Below the pieces are notes generated by a model, which saw only the letters and a program-made list of their open reading frames with translations, ran no database searches and was not told where the DNA came from. Below, piece after piece: positions 33,217 through 41,323 of a stretch of 45,185 nt of DNA. The position numbers were made by a program, and so were the translations under genes. The stretch is taken from contig NZ_SODU01000007.1 of the NCBI RefSeq assembly GCF_004366075.1, positions 1 through 45,185 of the forward strand, in the 5' to 3' direction. The number at the start of each line of letters is the position of its first letter. The stretch's first letter is position 1. The stretch is from Kribbella pratensis. GTDB taxonomy: Bacteria > Actinomycetota > Actinomycetes > Propionibacteriales > Kribbellaceae.

Positions 33217-34143
33217 CTACTCGCCGAACAGTTGCTCGTAGGCCTGGTTGTCCTGGTAGAGCCGGGAGTACGCCACTTCGCTGAACGTGCGCGGCACCTT
33301 GCCGAACGCCTTGATCACGGTCGCCGTCCCGTTGGCGTGCCCGAACTCGTACAGGTACGGCGCCCCGGTCTCCTTGTCGACGCCCACCACGATCGTCTTC
33401 TCGCCGCAGCTGTTCGCGACCAGCGCCTCGAACCCTTGCCAGGTGGATCGCCGCACGACCTTCACCACCGGCTTGCCGGTCAGCGGGATCCGGATCGTGT
33501 AGAGCGCCCCCGCGCGCGTGCTGGCGAGGAACGTGTCGTACGTCGCGGTCTGGCTGATCAGCGTCATCGTCTTGACCGCGCTGAACCCGGCGTACGACGT
33601 CTTCCGGCTGAACGACGTACCGTCGACGACGTTCCAGCGCACGATGTTGTCGCCCAGGACGGCGTACATGTTCTGGCGGACCAGTGTGCTGTCGCGGTTG
33701 AACCGGGAGCTCTCGAGGTAGCGGACATCGCCCCAGCCGCCGCCGATCGGGGTTCGCTTCACGGTGGACGGATCGACCTCGCTGGGGAACCCGTTCGCCG
33801 TGTAGGTCAGCAGGTTCAGGGTGGACCCGAGGACGACGTACTGCCGCCGGCCCTCACCCGTCTGCTCGGCGTTCGTCTGTGTGCCGATCCCACTGGCGAC
33901 CCGGAGCTGGTTGTCCGGCAGCAGGTCCTTGCCGCCCCACGTGCTCGGGCTGGCGCCCGGCGGACTCACTCCGTACAGACCCCGCACGATGAGGTCCCCT
34001 CCGCTGGTGGTCGAGCCCAGCACCAGCTGACAGAACGGCACAGCTGCCGCGTCAGTAGTACTTGCTGTGGCGGGCGCTGCCTGAACCAGTGCCCCGGCAG
34101 CCATCGCCAGCCCCAGGAACCCCGCAGCACGCTTCCTGATCAT
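33217..34143 (-). CDS. Secreted propeller-like protein, paralogue 1
   Basis: A 308-residue exported protein, one of three related ones in this cluster. Residues 1-28 are a signal peptide (GFLGLAMAAGALVQAAPATA). The mature part keeps the shared core near residue 185: SAVKTMTLISQTATYDTFLA, then GALYTIRIPLTG, STWQGFEALVANSCG and GHANGTATVIKAFGKV. Two fixed Cys, near residues 40 and 245, could tie the two ends together. Repeated segments of the type 'L-G-x-x-L-x-x-Y-x-x-x-G' suggest a tachylectin-like beta-propeller; this is inference. ATG 34143 has GGAGAG eight bases upstream; a GTG at 34152 would give a GTGA overlap with the upstream paralogue. It ends the minus-strand operon. Confidence 0.75.
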   Translation of the reverse strand: MIRKRAAGFLGLAMAAGALVQAAPATASTTDAAAVPFCQLVLGSTTSGGDLIVRGLYGVSPPGASPSTWGGKDLLPDNQLRVASGIGTQTNAEQTGEGRRQYVVLGSTLNLLTYTANGFPSEVDPSTVKRTPIGGGWGDVRYLESSRFNRDSTLVRQNMYAVLGDNIVRWNVVDGTSFSRKTSYAGFSAVKTMTLISQTATYDTFLASTRAGALYTIRIPLTGKPVVKVVRRSTWQGFEALVANSCGEKTIVVGVDKETGAPYLYEFGHANGTATVIKAFGKVPRTFSEVAYSRLYQDNQAYEQLFGE

Positions 34144-34148
34144 CTCGG

Positions 34149-35066
34149 TCACTCTCCGTACAGTAGGACGTTGGATTCTGAGCTGCCGGGGTAGTGCCGG
34201 AAGTACGTCTTGTCCTCAGGTGCGGCGAGTTGGTCGCCCACCTGCCCCAGACCCTTGATGACCGTGGCGGTGCCGTTGGCGTGGCCGACGGCGTACAGGT
34301 AGCCGCGCCGCGTGTCCTTGTCGATGGCCAGCAGCAGCGTGCTCTGGTTGCCGCACTTTTCGGCGATGAGCGTCTCGAACCCCTGCCACGTCGACGCACG
34401 CACCTTCTTCACAACCGGTGCGCCGCTCACTGGGATGCGGATCGTGTACAGCGCTCCGCCGCGCGTGTTGGCGAGGAACGTGTCGTAGCCGCGGGTCTGA
34501 CTGATCAGTGTCATCGTCTTCACCGCCGAGAACCCGCTGTACGTCGCTTTGTTGCGCCAGACGGACCCCTCCACGGTCCAGCGCGTGACGACGTCGCCCT
34601 GCAACGCATATGCATTCCTACGCGTCGTAGGACCGTAATAGGTCGACTGCTCCAGGTACGTCTGGTGGATCCAACCACCGCCCACCCTGGTCTTCTGGAC
34701 CGAGTCAGGGTCGAGCTGACCGTTGGCGGTGGCGTAGCTGAACCGGTAGAGGTCCGTCCCCATCACCACGTACCCCCGGTCCAGGATGGCGGCCGGCGGA
34801 TCCGGCTCCCAGCCGACGGACGTCGCGAGCCGAACCGAGTCGACCGGGAACAACGCCTTCGGCCCGATGCTGGGCGGTGACGCCGTCACGGGCGCGGTCG
34901 CGGTGATCCGCTGGAACTTGTGGTCGCCCTGCACGGTCACCGTGCCCAGCGTCATCGAACAGGCCGCGCTCGCCTGCCCCGCCGCAGCCTGTACCGGTAC
35001 CGGCACCAGCGCTGCCGCCGTCATCGCCGCGCCCAGCGCACCCGCGGCGATCCGCCTTCTGATCAT
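34149..35066 (-). CDS. Secreted propeller-like protein, paralogue 2
   Basis: A 305-residue exported protein. The signal peptide ends near PVQAAAGQASA, and the mature N-terminus ACSMTLGTVTVQGDHKF matches paralogue 3 closely. The shared core appears again: FSAVKTMTLISQTRGYDTFL, GGALYTIRIPVSG, STWQGFETLIAEKCG, IDKDTRRGYLYAVGHANGTA. ATG 35066 has a strong AAGGGGGG ribosome site; a longer frame starting at 35093 is less likely. It follows the hydrolase gene by 42 bases and its stop nearly touches the start of paralogue 1. Function unknown. Carbohydrate binding is possible if the fold is propeller-like. Confidence 0.75.
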   Translation of the reverse strand: MIRRRIAAGALGAAMTAAALVPVPVQAAAGQASAACSMTLGTVTVQGDHKFQRITATAPVTASPPSIGPKALFPVDSVRLATSVGWEPDPPAAILDRGYVVMGTDLYRFSYATANGQLDPDSVQKTRVGGGWIHQTYLEQSTYYGPTTRRNAYALQGDVVTRWTVEGSVWRNKATYSGFSAVKTMTLISQTRGYDTFLANTRGGALYTIRIPVSGAPVVKKVRASTWQGFETLIAEKCGNQSTLLLAIDKDTRRGYLYAVGHANGTATVIKGLGQVGDQLAAPEDKTYFRHYPGSSESNVLLYGE

Positions 35067-35108
35067 GCAGCCCCCTTCGAGGAGTCGTGTCATCCACCTC
35101 GATGCCGA

Positions 35109-36212
35109 CTATCCCGAAAAGGTTAGGGACCGGTCGAAGAACTCCCGGACCAATCGCCGTACGGCGGGTACGCCGCAGCGCGGCGTACCGACCAGCTTGG
35201 CTCGCGCGGCAGCCGTCATCAGGCCGGCGGACTGCAGTTGCGGCGCGAACGCGGCGTAGTCCGTCCAGATCCAGTGGTTCGCGTCGGACAGCTGCACCCG
35301 CCGTACCGGACCGCCCTGTGAGAGCACAGCTGACCAGGTGCGGTCGAAACGCTCGTCCCGGAACCCGTCTGTCCCAGCGAGCAGGAGCGGCTTGCGCGTG
35401 CCGTGCCGAGCGATTGGGTAGAGCTCACCGTCCAGCGTGTCCAGGTAGCCCTCCAGGTTGGCGGCGGCACGGACCCGCGGGTGCTCCAGCGACACTGCGG
35501 CGGTTGCACCTCCAGCTGAGTGCCCGTAGACACCAACACGCCGCAGGTCGATCGACTCATGCAGATCCGACAGGTGGTTCAGCACGAACCGCATGTCGGC
35601 GAAACGCGTGTCCATCATCAGCCGCGACTGCACTGGGTCCGTCTGCACGTCCGGACCGATCTCGATGACCCGTAGCCGCCCGTCCGGGAACACAACCTCA
35701 CTCGCCTCACCCGGGTGGTCCACTGTGAGTACGACGTACCCGTGGCTGGCGAGCTCTTCCGCCACCGAGGTGCCGATGGTCCGTGGGTCTGCACCACCTG
35801 GGCTGTAGAGCAGCGTGGGCCGCCGTCCGGGCAGTGCCGGTGCGTCGACGTACGAGTGGGTCAGGATGGCGGCCCAGTTCACTCCACTGGTCGGCAGCTC
35901 CGGATGCAGCACGCCGGCGTCCAGACCCTTGAAGACCTCTGCAGCGGCCGGTGCGAGCTGTGATGCCCGTTGGTACCCGCGTACGACGGTGGCCGGGTAG
36001 AAGACCGTCAGCGCGAGCTCACGGGTGGGTGAGCCGTTCCACGGGTCGGAGCGGTCCGGGTCGACCAGGGCACGGGTCGTCGTACCGACGTGCCAATTGC
36101 CGGTGGGAGCGGGCAGACGGAGTGTCAGGTCGGTGGCCGCGGACGCTGAGAGTGGGAGTGCACCTGTCAGAGCGGAGGCGGCGGTGGCGGTGAGGAAGGT
36201 TCGTCGTCTCAT
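35109..36212 (-). CDS. Tat-exported alpha/beta hydrolase (PAF-acetylhydrolase-like)
   Basis: A 367-residue serine hydrolase. The N-terminus MRRRTFLTATAASALTGALP is a Tat signal (RR-x-F-L), cut near SASAA, so it folds in the cytoplasm before export. The nucleophile Ser is in YGHSAGGATAAV near residue 232. ANLEGYLDTL supplies the likely Asp, as in platelet-activating-factor acetylhydrolases, and DANHWIWTDYA the His. The oxyanion region is LLYSPGGADPRT. It probably hydrolyses an ester; the substrate is unknown. I chose ATG 36212 rather than the frame opening at 36269 because it places the Tat motif at the very start. It lies between paralogues 3 and 2 of the propeller-like family. Confidence 0.85.
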   Translation of the reverse strand: MRRRTFLTATAASALTGALPLSASAATDLTLRLPAPTGNWHVGTTTRALVDPDRSDPWNGSPTRELALTVFYPATVVRGYQRASQLAPAAAEVFKGLDAGVLHPELPTSGVNWAAILTHSYVDAPALPGRRPTLLYSPGGADPRTIGTSVAEELASHGYVVLTVDHPGEASEVVFPDGRLRVIEIGPDVQTDPVQSRLMMDTRFADMRFVLNHLSDLHESIDLRRVGVYGHSAGGATAAVSLEHPRVRAAANLEGYLDTLDGELYPIARHGTRKPLLLAGTDGFRDERFDRTWSAVLSQGGPVRRVQLSDANHWIWTDYAAFAPQLQSAGLMTAAARAKLVGTPRCGVPAVRRLVREFFDRSLTFSG

Positions 36213-36258
36213 GCCGACGACGTTGGCACGATGGAAACCGCAGGTCGGCTGAGCCATC

Positions 36259-36298
36259 GGCATCTCCACCCGGACTTCCAGCCCCGGGTGGAGATGCC
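36259..36298 (-). terminator. Perfect 15-bp hairpin between paralogue 3 and the hydrolase
   Basis: GGCATCTCCACCCGG pairs without mismatch with CCGGGTGGAGATGCC across a 10-base loop. It starts 9 bases after the stop of paralogue 3 (reading the minus strand) and ends 47 bases before the hydrolase start. It probably ends or attenuates transcription, so that paralogue 3 is made in excess of the genes behind it, or separates two operons. Confidence 0.7.
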
Positions 36299-36306
36299 AG
36301 TGATGA

Positions 36307-37242
36307 TCAGGCGCCGGTCAGCTGGGTGCCGGCCGTGTAGTAGCGGAAGTACGAGTCTGCGGCCGGGAAGGTGGTCGGGACCTTGCCGAGACCCTTGATG
36401 ACCGTAGCGGCGCCGTTGGCGTGGCTGACGGCGTACAGGTAACCCGCACCGGTGTCCTTGTCGATGCCGAGCAGCAGGGTGCCGTAGTTGCCGCACTTCT
36501 CGGCGATGAGTGTCTCGAAGCTCTGCCAGGTCGAGGTGCGGATCTTCGTCACCACCGGCTTCCCGGAGCCCGTGGGCACCTGGACCGTGTAGAGCGCGCC
36601 ACCGTTCGTCGTCGCCAGGAACGTGTCGTACGCACGGCCTTGACCGATCAGCGTCATCGTCTTGACCGAGCCGAAGCCGCCGAAGGTGGTGTAGTACTTC
36701 CAGCCGCTCGGAGTGACCGTCCAGCGAGCAATCAGGCCGTCGGTGAACTGATTGATCAGCGAGTAGACGTTGGACCGGCTGAAGCCGGCCACGGAGTACC
36801 GGCTGAGCTCGACGTACTTGTGCAGCTCGTCCCAGCCTCCACCGACCAGGGTCTGCTTGACGGTGCCCGGTACGACGGAGGTTCCGGTGCCGTCGGTGAT
36901 GTAGCTGGTGCCGTACATACGCGCCCCGAGAGCTACCAGGCCGGTGCGCTGCTCGCCGGCCGGTACCACCAGTTCGGTGCGCACCGAGGTGGGCAGATGT
37001 GCCTGCCCGTCCGGGTAAAGGTTCATCGGGCCCAGCCGCCGGACACTGGCGGAAGGGGCTGCGGTGATGGTCTGCAGAGTGTGGTCGCCACCTGGGGTAA
37101 CCGAGCCCAGTCGCAGCGAGCAGGCAGCGGCCGTGCCGGCTGGTGCGGCCGTGGCCGGTGCGGTGCCTCCCACGGTCATCAGGGTGCCCGCAGCGAGCGC
37201 CCCGGTGGCGATCGCACCGAGCGCGCGCCTGTTCTTCTTCAT
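36307..37242 (-). CDS. Secreted propeller-like protein, paralogue 3
   Basis: A 311-residue exported protein. A basic n-region (MKKNRRA) and hydrophobic core lead to cleavage near ATAAPA. The mature start ACSLRLGSVTPGGDHTLQTI parallels paralogue 2. Core segments are GSVKTMTLIGQGRAYDTFLA, GGALYTVQVPTGSG, STWQSFETLIAEKCG and IDKDTGAGYLYAVSHANGAA. It is the most N-terminal gene of the cluster and has GAAGGGCG nine bases before its ATG. It is divergent from pafA over 157 bases. A strong hairpin follows its stop. The two conserved Cys are present. Function unknown. Confidence 0.77.
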   Translation of the reverse strand: MKKNRRALGAIATGALAAGTLMTVGGTAPATAAPAGTAAACSLRLGSVTPGGDHTLQTITAAPSASVRRLGPMNLYPDGQAHLPTSVRTELVVPAGEQRTGLVALGARMYGTSYITDGTGTSVVPGTVKQTLVGGGWDELHKYVELSRYSVAGFSRSNVYSLINQFTDGLIARWTVTPSGWKYYTTFGGFGSVKTMTLIGQGRAYDTFLATTNGGALYTVQVPTGSGKPVVTKIRTSTWQSFETLIAEKCGNYGTLLLGIDKDTGAGYLYAVSHANGAATVIKGLGKVPTTFPAADSYFRYYTAGTQLTGA

Positions 37243-37369
37243 ATCGTTTTCGCCCTTCTCAGTCTGGTCGGAGATGGTGCCTCCGAGTGATCGATGCGGG
37301 CGGACGCCCCATTGTTGCGGGCATCAAAGGGATAACGCCGTACGACGGCGCGCCTGAGACATCACCCGG

Positions 37370-37392
37370 TTGTCGGAAGTGCGCCGTAGTGT
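37370..37392 (+). promoter_or_regulatory. pafA promoter with a PafBC-type (RecA-independent damage) motif
   Basis: TTGTCGGAA is followed after exactly 8 bases by TAGTGT. The known RecA-independent damage promoter of mycobacteria, recognised with the help of PafBC, is TTGTCRGTG-N8-TANNNT; seven of the first nine bases, the spacing and the -10 agree. The -10 ends 7 bases before the pafA GTG, so the transcript is probably leaderless. PafB and PafC are encoded about 6 kb downstream. Confidence 0.6.
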
Positions 37393-37399
37393 GGGTGAT

Positions 37400-38761
37400 G
37401 TGAACCGGCGAATCTTCGGTCTGGAGAACGAGTACGGCGTCACCTGTACGTTCCGCGGGCAGCGGCGACTGACCCCGGACGAGGTGGCGCGGTACCTGTT
37501 TCGGCGGGTCGTGTCCTGGGGACGGAGCAGCAACGTCTTCCTCCGCAACGGGGCGCGGCTCTACCTCGACGTGGGCTCCCACCCGGAGTACGCGACCGGG
37601 GAGTGCGATTCGGTCACCGACCTGATCGCGCACGACAAGGCCGGCGAGCGGATCCTCGAAGGCCTGCTGGTGGACGCGCAGAAGCGGCTGCACGACGAAG
37701 GCATCTTCGGCGACGTCTACCTGTTCAAGAACAACACCGACTCGGCCGGCAACAGCTACGGCTGCCACGAGAACTACCTGGTCAGCAGGCACGGCGACTT
37801 CGCCAAGCTGGCCGACGTGCTGATCCCGTTCCTGGTCACCCGGCAGCTGATCTGCGGCGCCGGCAAGGTGCTGCAGACGCCGCGCGGCGCGGTGTATTCC
37901 GTGTCGCAGCGCGCGGAGCACATCTGGGAAGGGGTCTCCAGCGCGACCACCCGGTCCCGGCCGATCATCAACACGCGCGACGAGCCGCACGCGGACGCCG
38001 AGCGGTTCCGCCGGCTGCACGTGATCGTCGGCGACTCGAACATGTCCGAGACCACGATGCTGCTCAAGGTGGCCAGCACCGACCTGGTGCTGCGGATGAT
38101 CGAGGCCGGCATCGTGATGCGTGACCTGACCCTGGACAACCCGATCCGGGCGATCCGCGAGATCAGCCACGACATGTCCGGCCGCCGCGAGGTGCGGCTG
38201 GCGAACGGCCGCGAGGCGAGCGCCCTCGACATCCAGACGGAGTACCTGACCAAGGCGCGCGACTTCGTCGACCGCCGCGAGCTGGGGACGCCGGCCGTCG
38301 AGCGGGCGCTGTCGCTGTGGGAGCGGACGCTGAAGGCGATCGAGTCCGGCGACCTGTCCGGGATCGAGCGCGAGATCGACTGGGTGATCAAGTACCGGCT
38401 GATCGAGCGGTACCGGTCGCAGAACAACCTCGGTCTGGCCAGCCCGCGGGTGGCGCAGCTCGACCTGGCGTACCACGACATCCACCGGCCGCGCGGGTTG
38501 TACTACCTGCTCGAGCGCCGGGGAGCGGTCACCCGGGTCGTCGACGACCTGCGGGTCTTCGAGGCCAAGTCGGTGCCGCCGCAGACCACCCGGGCGCGGC
38601 TGCGCGGCGAGTTCATCAAGCGCGCCCAGGAGCGGCGGCGGGACTTCACCGTCGACTGGGTGCACCTGAAGCTCAACGACCAGGCGCAACGGACGGTGTT
38701 GTGCAAGGACCCGTTCAAGTCCCACGACGAGCGCGTCGAGAAGCTCATCGCCAGCATGTAG
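37400..38761 (+). CDS. pafA: Pup--protein ligase PafA
   Basis: A 453-residue Pup ligase, which joins the C-terminal Glu of Pup to lysines of target proteins for the mycobacterial-type proteasome. The N-terminus RRIFGLENEYGVTCTF has the metal-binding Glu residues, and Asp57 in LYLDVGSHPEYAT is the catalytic base position. The small C-terminal domain ends DERVEKLIASM as in the family. GTG 37400 is the start: it gives the standard N-terminus, and the longer frame from 37370 would include the promoter. There is no proteasome, Pup or Dop gene in the window. The last 41 bases are repeated just downstream. Confidence 0.95.
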   Translation: MNRRIFGLENEYGVTCTFRGQRRLTPDEVARYLFRRVVSWGRSSNVFLRNGARLYLDVGSHPEYATGECDSVTDLIAHDKAGERILEGLLVDAQKRLHDEGIFGDVYLFKNNTDSAGNSYGCHENYLVSRHGDFAKLADVLIPFLVTRQLICGAGKVLQTPRGAVYSVSQRAEHIWEGVSSATTRSRPIINTRDEPHADAERFRRLHVIVGDSNMSETTMLLKVASTDLVLRMIEAGIVMRDLTLDNPIRAIREISHDMSGRREVRLANGREASALDIQTEYLTKARDFVDRRELGTPAVERALSLWERTLKAIESGDLSGIEREIDWVIKYRLIERYRSQNNLGLASPRVAQLDLAYHDIHRPRGLYYLLERRGAVTRVVDDLRVFEAKSVPPQTTRARLRGEFIKRAQERRRDFTVDWVHLKLNDQAQRTVLCKDPFKSHDERVEKLIASM

Positions 38762-38826
38762 AAGAAAGAAAAGCTGGGGTGGGCGCCCACGACGAGCGCG
38801 TAGAGAAGCTCATCGCCAGCATGTAG
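38721..38826 (+). repeat. Direct repeat of the pafA 3' end
   Basis: The last 41 bases of pafA (38721-38761, including the stop) recur at 38786-38826 with one difference (C38737 to A38802), offset by 65 bases. The changed base is a third codon position and keeps the Val codon. A 24-base A/G-rich spacer, AAGAAAGAAAAGCTGGGG and more, lies between. The second copy has no start codon of its own in the pafA frame and is probably not translated. Confidence 0.9.
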
Positions 38827-38877
38827 GTCCTGGCTAAATAGCATGCTTGGTCGCTGTGCGCTGCTTAGAAAGGGCGC

Positions 38878-40164
38878 ATGGCGAGTGACATCAGGCCTGT
38901 GACCCAGGCCGAGGCGAAGGAGTACCTGCGGGTGCTGCCGTATGTGAACGGCTTCCCGCAGGAGGAGCCTGAGCCGTCTGCCTGGTACGCCGGTAGCGCA
39001 GCCTGGCCACCACAGGTCCCGAAGTCGGCGGACGAGCTGGAGCGGGACGCCCAGGAGCTCCTGACGGACTGGTTCCGGCCACAGGCGGCGTTCGTCGACG
39101 GTAAGATCGCAGGCGCGTCGGCGATCGTCTCGGTGCAGGTCACCGTCCCCGGCGGACAACAGGTAGCCCTTGGCGGCGTGACATCAACCGCTGTGGTGCC
39201 GACGTACCGGCGGCGTGGACTGCTGCGGAAGATCATGTCGGCGATGCTGGACGACTGCCGCGAGCGCGGTGAGTTCCTGGCCGGGCTGAGCGCGAGCGAG
39301 GCGACCATCTACGGGCGCTACGGGTTCTCGCCCGCGACGTTCCAGCACCGATGGGAGGTACGCCGTACCGATGTCGCCTTCCGCTCCGAGTTCGCGGACC
39401 CGGGTTCACTCGACCTGGTGGACGGAGCGGAGGCCGCGAAGGCGTGGCCGGTACTGCACGAGCAGATGCGCGCAGAGCGGGTCGGAGAGATCAGCCCGCT
39501 GCCGGGCAAGTGGGACGGGCTCGCAGGCGGTGGGTTGCCCGCTGACGGGTCCGGGCCGGCGCATCACCTCCTGCATCACGACGCGACCGGGGCGGTGGAC
39601 GGTGCCGCGATCTTCCGGTTGCCGTGGTCGCCGGACCCGGAGCAGGCCGGCGTACTGCAGGTCGAGGCGATCGAGGCGCTGACGTCGGATGCGTACCGTG
39701 CGTTGTGGGGATTGCTGCTGGACTTCGACCTCACGAAGCGCGTCGTGGCCGCGAGGCGACCGGTCGACGAGCCGCTGCGGTGGATGCTGACCAACCCGCG
39801 AGCGCTCAAGCTCACCCGGACCCGGGACAACCTCTGGCTGCGCGTTCTCGACGTACGGCGTGCTCTCGAAGCCCGCACCTATGCGGCAACCGATTCACTC
39901 GTGCTAGACGTCTCCGACGACCTGTACGGCGCCGGTCGTTGGAGGCTGGACGCAGCACCGGACGGAGCCGTCTGCACCGCAGTCAACGCGGAACCGGACC
40001 TCAGCCTGAGCGTGAACGAGCTGGGCTCGCTGTACCTCGGCGGAGTCCGCGCAAGCGAGCTCTCGTACGCCGGACGCATCGTAGAGCGCACGCCCGGCGC
40101 AGTGTCACGTCTGGACGCGCTGCTGCGCCCGGACCGTGCTCCGCACAACGCTGTCGGTTTCTGA
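38878..40164 (+). CDS. Eis-type GNAT N-acetyltransferase
   Basis: A 428-residue protein of the Eis family: two GNAT domains and a sterol-carrier-like C-terminal domain. The acetyl-CoA loop is VVPTYRRRGLLRKIM (residues about 106-120). The general-acid Tyr is in EATIYGRYGFSPAT (Tyr145). Eis uses its own C-terminal carboxylate in catalysis, and the chain here ends in Phe428, as the M. tuberculosis protein ends in Phe402. Eis enzymes acetylate aminoglycosides at several amines, and also other amines; the natural substrate is open. ATG 38878 has AAAGGG upstream. A possible -10 (TAGCAT, 38839) lies inside the region after the pafA repeat. Confidence 0.88.
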   Translation: MASDIRPVTQAEAKEYLRVLPYVNGFPQEEPEPSAWYAGSAAWPPQVPKSADELERDAQELLTDWFRPQAAFVDGKIAGASAIVSVQVTVPGGQQVALGGVTSTAVVPTYRRRGLLRKIMSAMLDDCRERGEFLAGLSASEATIYGRYGFSPATFQHRWEVRRTDVAFRSEFADPGSLDLVDGAEAAKAWPVLHEQMRAERVGEISPLPGKWDGLAGGGLPADGSGPAHHLLHHDATGAVDGAAIFRLPWSPDPEQAGVLQVEAIEALTSDAYRALWGLLLDFDLTKRVVAARRPVDEPLRWMLTNPRALKLTRTRDNLWLRVLDVRRALEARTYAATDSLVLDVSDDLYGAGRWRLDAAPDGAVCTAVNAEPDLSLSVNELGSLYLGGVRASELSYAGRIVERTPGAVSRLDALLRPDRAPHNAVGF

Positions 40165-40235
40165 GTCGCTGTGACTGTACGTGGTGTGACGCAACGGTGA
40201 CGCACGCGCCCGATCACCCAGTTGAGTCCGCAAGC

Positions 40236-40241
40236 TAGGGT
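40236..40241 (+). promoter_or_regulatory. candidate -10 box (TAGGGT) for the FKBP lipoprotein gene
   Basis: TAGGGT fits TANNNT, with RNA start near 40248 and a leader of about 60 bases. No -35 is clear. The gap from 40165 to 40307 holds no gene. Confidence 0.35.
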
Positions 40242-40307
40242 GGTCCGCGTTGTTGACCGGAGGCAATCGGCGCACTAGGCGCCGGGATGGTTCGAGGTGC
40301 TGGTTTC

Positions 40308-41264
40308 GTGCGCAAGTTGTTGAGTTTCGTCGTAGTCGCGGCGCTGGGGGCGTCCCTGGTCGCGTGTGGCGACAACGGATTCGGGGCCGGCGGTATCAAG
40401 GTGACCTCGGACTTCGGGCAGAAGCCGACCATCACCCACCGCGACGGCGACCCGGAGAAGCAGCTGGTGACCGAGGTCCTCAAGGAGGGCGACGGTCCCG
40501 AGGTGAAGAAGGGCGAGCTGCTCACCGCGAACTACCTCGGCCAGATCTGGCGCGACGGCAAGGTCTTCGACAACTCCTACGACCGCGGAGCGCCGTCGTC
40601 GTTCCCGATCGGCGTCGGCGGCGTCATCTCCGGCTGGGACGAGGGCCTGGTCGGCAAGAAGATCGGCAGCCGCGTGCTGATGTCGATCCCGTCCGACAAG
40701 GGCTACAAGTCCGAGGGCAACGAGAAGGCGGGGATCAAGGGCGACGACACGCTGATCTTCGTCGTCGACCTGGTCGCCGCGGCCGGCAACGACACCCAGC
40801 TGAACGCCGACCCGGTCACCCCGTCGGCACCGACCAAGATCAAGGTCTCCGGCCCATTGAACGCCGCGCCGACCGTGACGGTTCCGGCCGGCACCAAGCC
40901 GCCGGCGAAGCCGGGCAAGCCGGTCGTGTTCGCGCAGGGCAAGGGCAAGCCGATCGAGAAGGGCGACCAGCTGGTCGGCCGGTTCGTCATCTACGACTAC
41001 ACCGGCAAGAAGCAGGCCAGCACCTGGGACGCTCAGCCCGCGACCGCGCAGAGCCCCGCGCAGCCGGCCGCGCCGACCGACCAGCTCCCGACGGTCGGCG
41101 GCGCCCAACCCGGCCCGCTGGACGGGTTCGCCGGAATCCCGGTCGGCAGCCGCGTGCTGGTCGAGCTCCCCGCCTCCAAGGACCAGGCAGGCAAGGCCGT
41201 CAACGCATTCGCCGTGATCGACGTCCTCAACGCCTTCCCGGCCCCGAAGCAGACCGGCCAGTAG
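40308..41264 (+). CDS. FKBP-type peptidyl-prolyl isomerase lipoprotein, tandem domains
   Basis: A 318-residue lipoprotein. The signal peptide ends in the lipobox LVAC (Cys20), so it is anchored outside the membrane. The first FKBP domain (about residues 50-160) is canonical: TANYLGQIWRDGKVFDNSYD, IGVGGVISGWDEGLVGKKIG and the YKSEGNEKAGI flap. The second (about 200-310) keeps VGRFVIYDYTGKK and PVGSRVLVELPAS but has lost the active-site Asp/Phe and Trp, so it is probably inactive or substrate-binding. GTG 40308 has GAGG ten bases upstream; an ATG at 40287 would add seven residues. It likely assists folding of exported proteins. A strong terminator follows. Confidence 0.88.
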   Translation: MRKLLSFVVVAALGASLVACGDNGFGAGGIKVTSDFGQKPTITHRDGDPEKQLVTEVLKEGDGPEVKKGELLTANYLGQIWRDGKVFDNSYDRGAPSSFPIGVGGVISGWDEGLVGKKIGSRVLMSIPSDKGYKSEGNEKAGIKGDDTLIFVVDLVAAAGNDTQLNADPVTPSAPTKIKVSGPLNAAPTVTVPAGTKPPAKPGKPVVFAQGKGKPIEKGDQLVGRFVIYDYTGKKQASTWDAQPATAQSPAQPAAPTDQLPTVGGAQPGPLDGFAGIPVGSRVLVELPASKDQAGKAVNAFAVIDVLNAFPAPKQTGQ

Positions 41265-41280
41265 TCGCAGCCTGAACCTC

Positions 41281-41317
41281 GAAGGACCGGCTCCCCATCT
41301 CGGGAGGCCGGTCCTTC
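41281..41317 (+). terminator. Terminator hairpin after the FKBP gene
   Basis: GAAGGACCGGC pairs with GCCGGTCCTTC in an 11-bp stem, which extends inward through CTCCC/GGGAG with a bulge. It begins 17 bases past the FKBP stop and ends 7 bases before the stop of the convergent membrane gene, so it may serve both directions. Confidence 0.8.
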
Positions 41318-41323
41318 GGCGTT

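Noticed and set aside
38317..38826. A plus-strand frame ending in DERVEKLIASM through the second pafA repeat
   Set aside because: The ending comes only from the duplicated segment; the rest is an out-of-frame shadow of pafA.
40250..41275. A 341-codon frame overlapping the FKBP gene, with a TTG 8 bases after TAGGGT
   Set aside because: Its product is Arg/Gly-rich shadow sequence of the FKBP gene in another frame.
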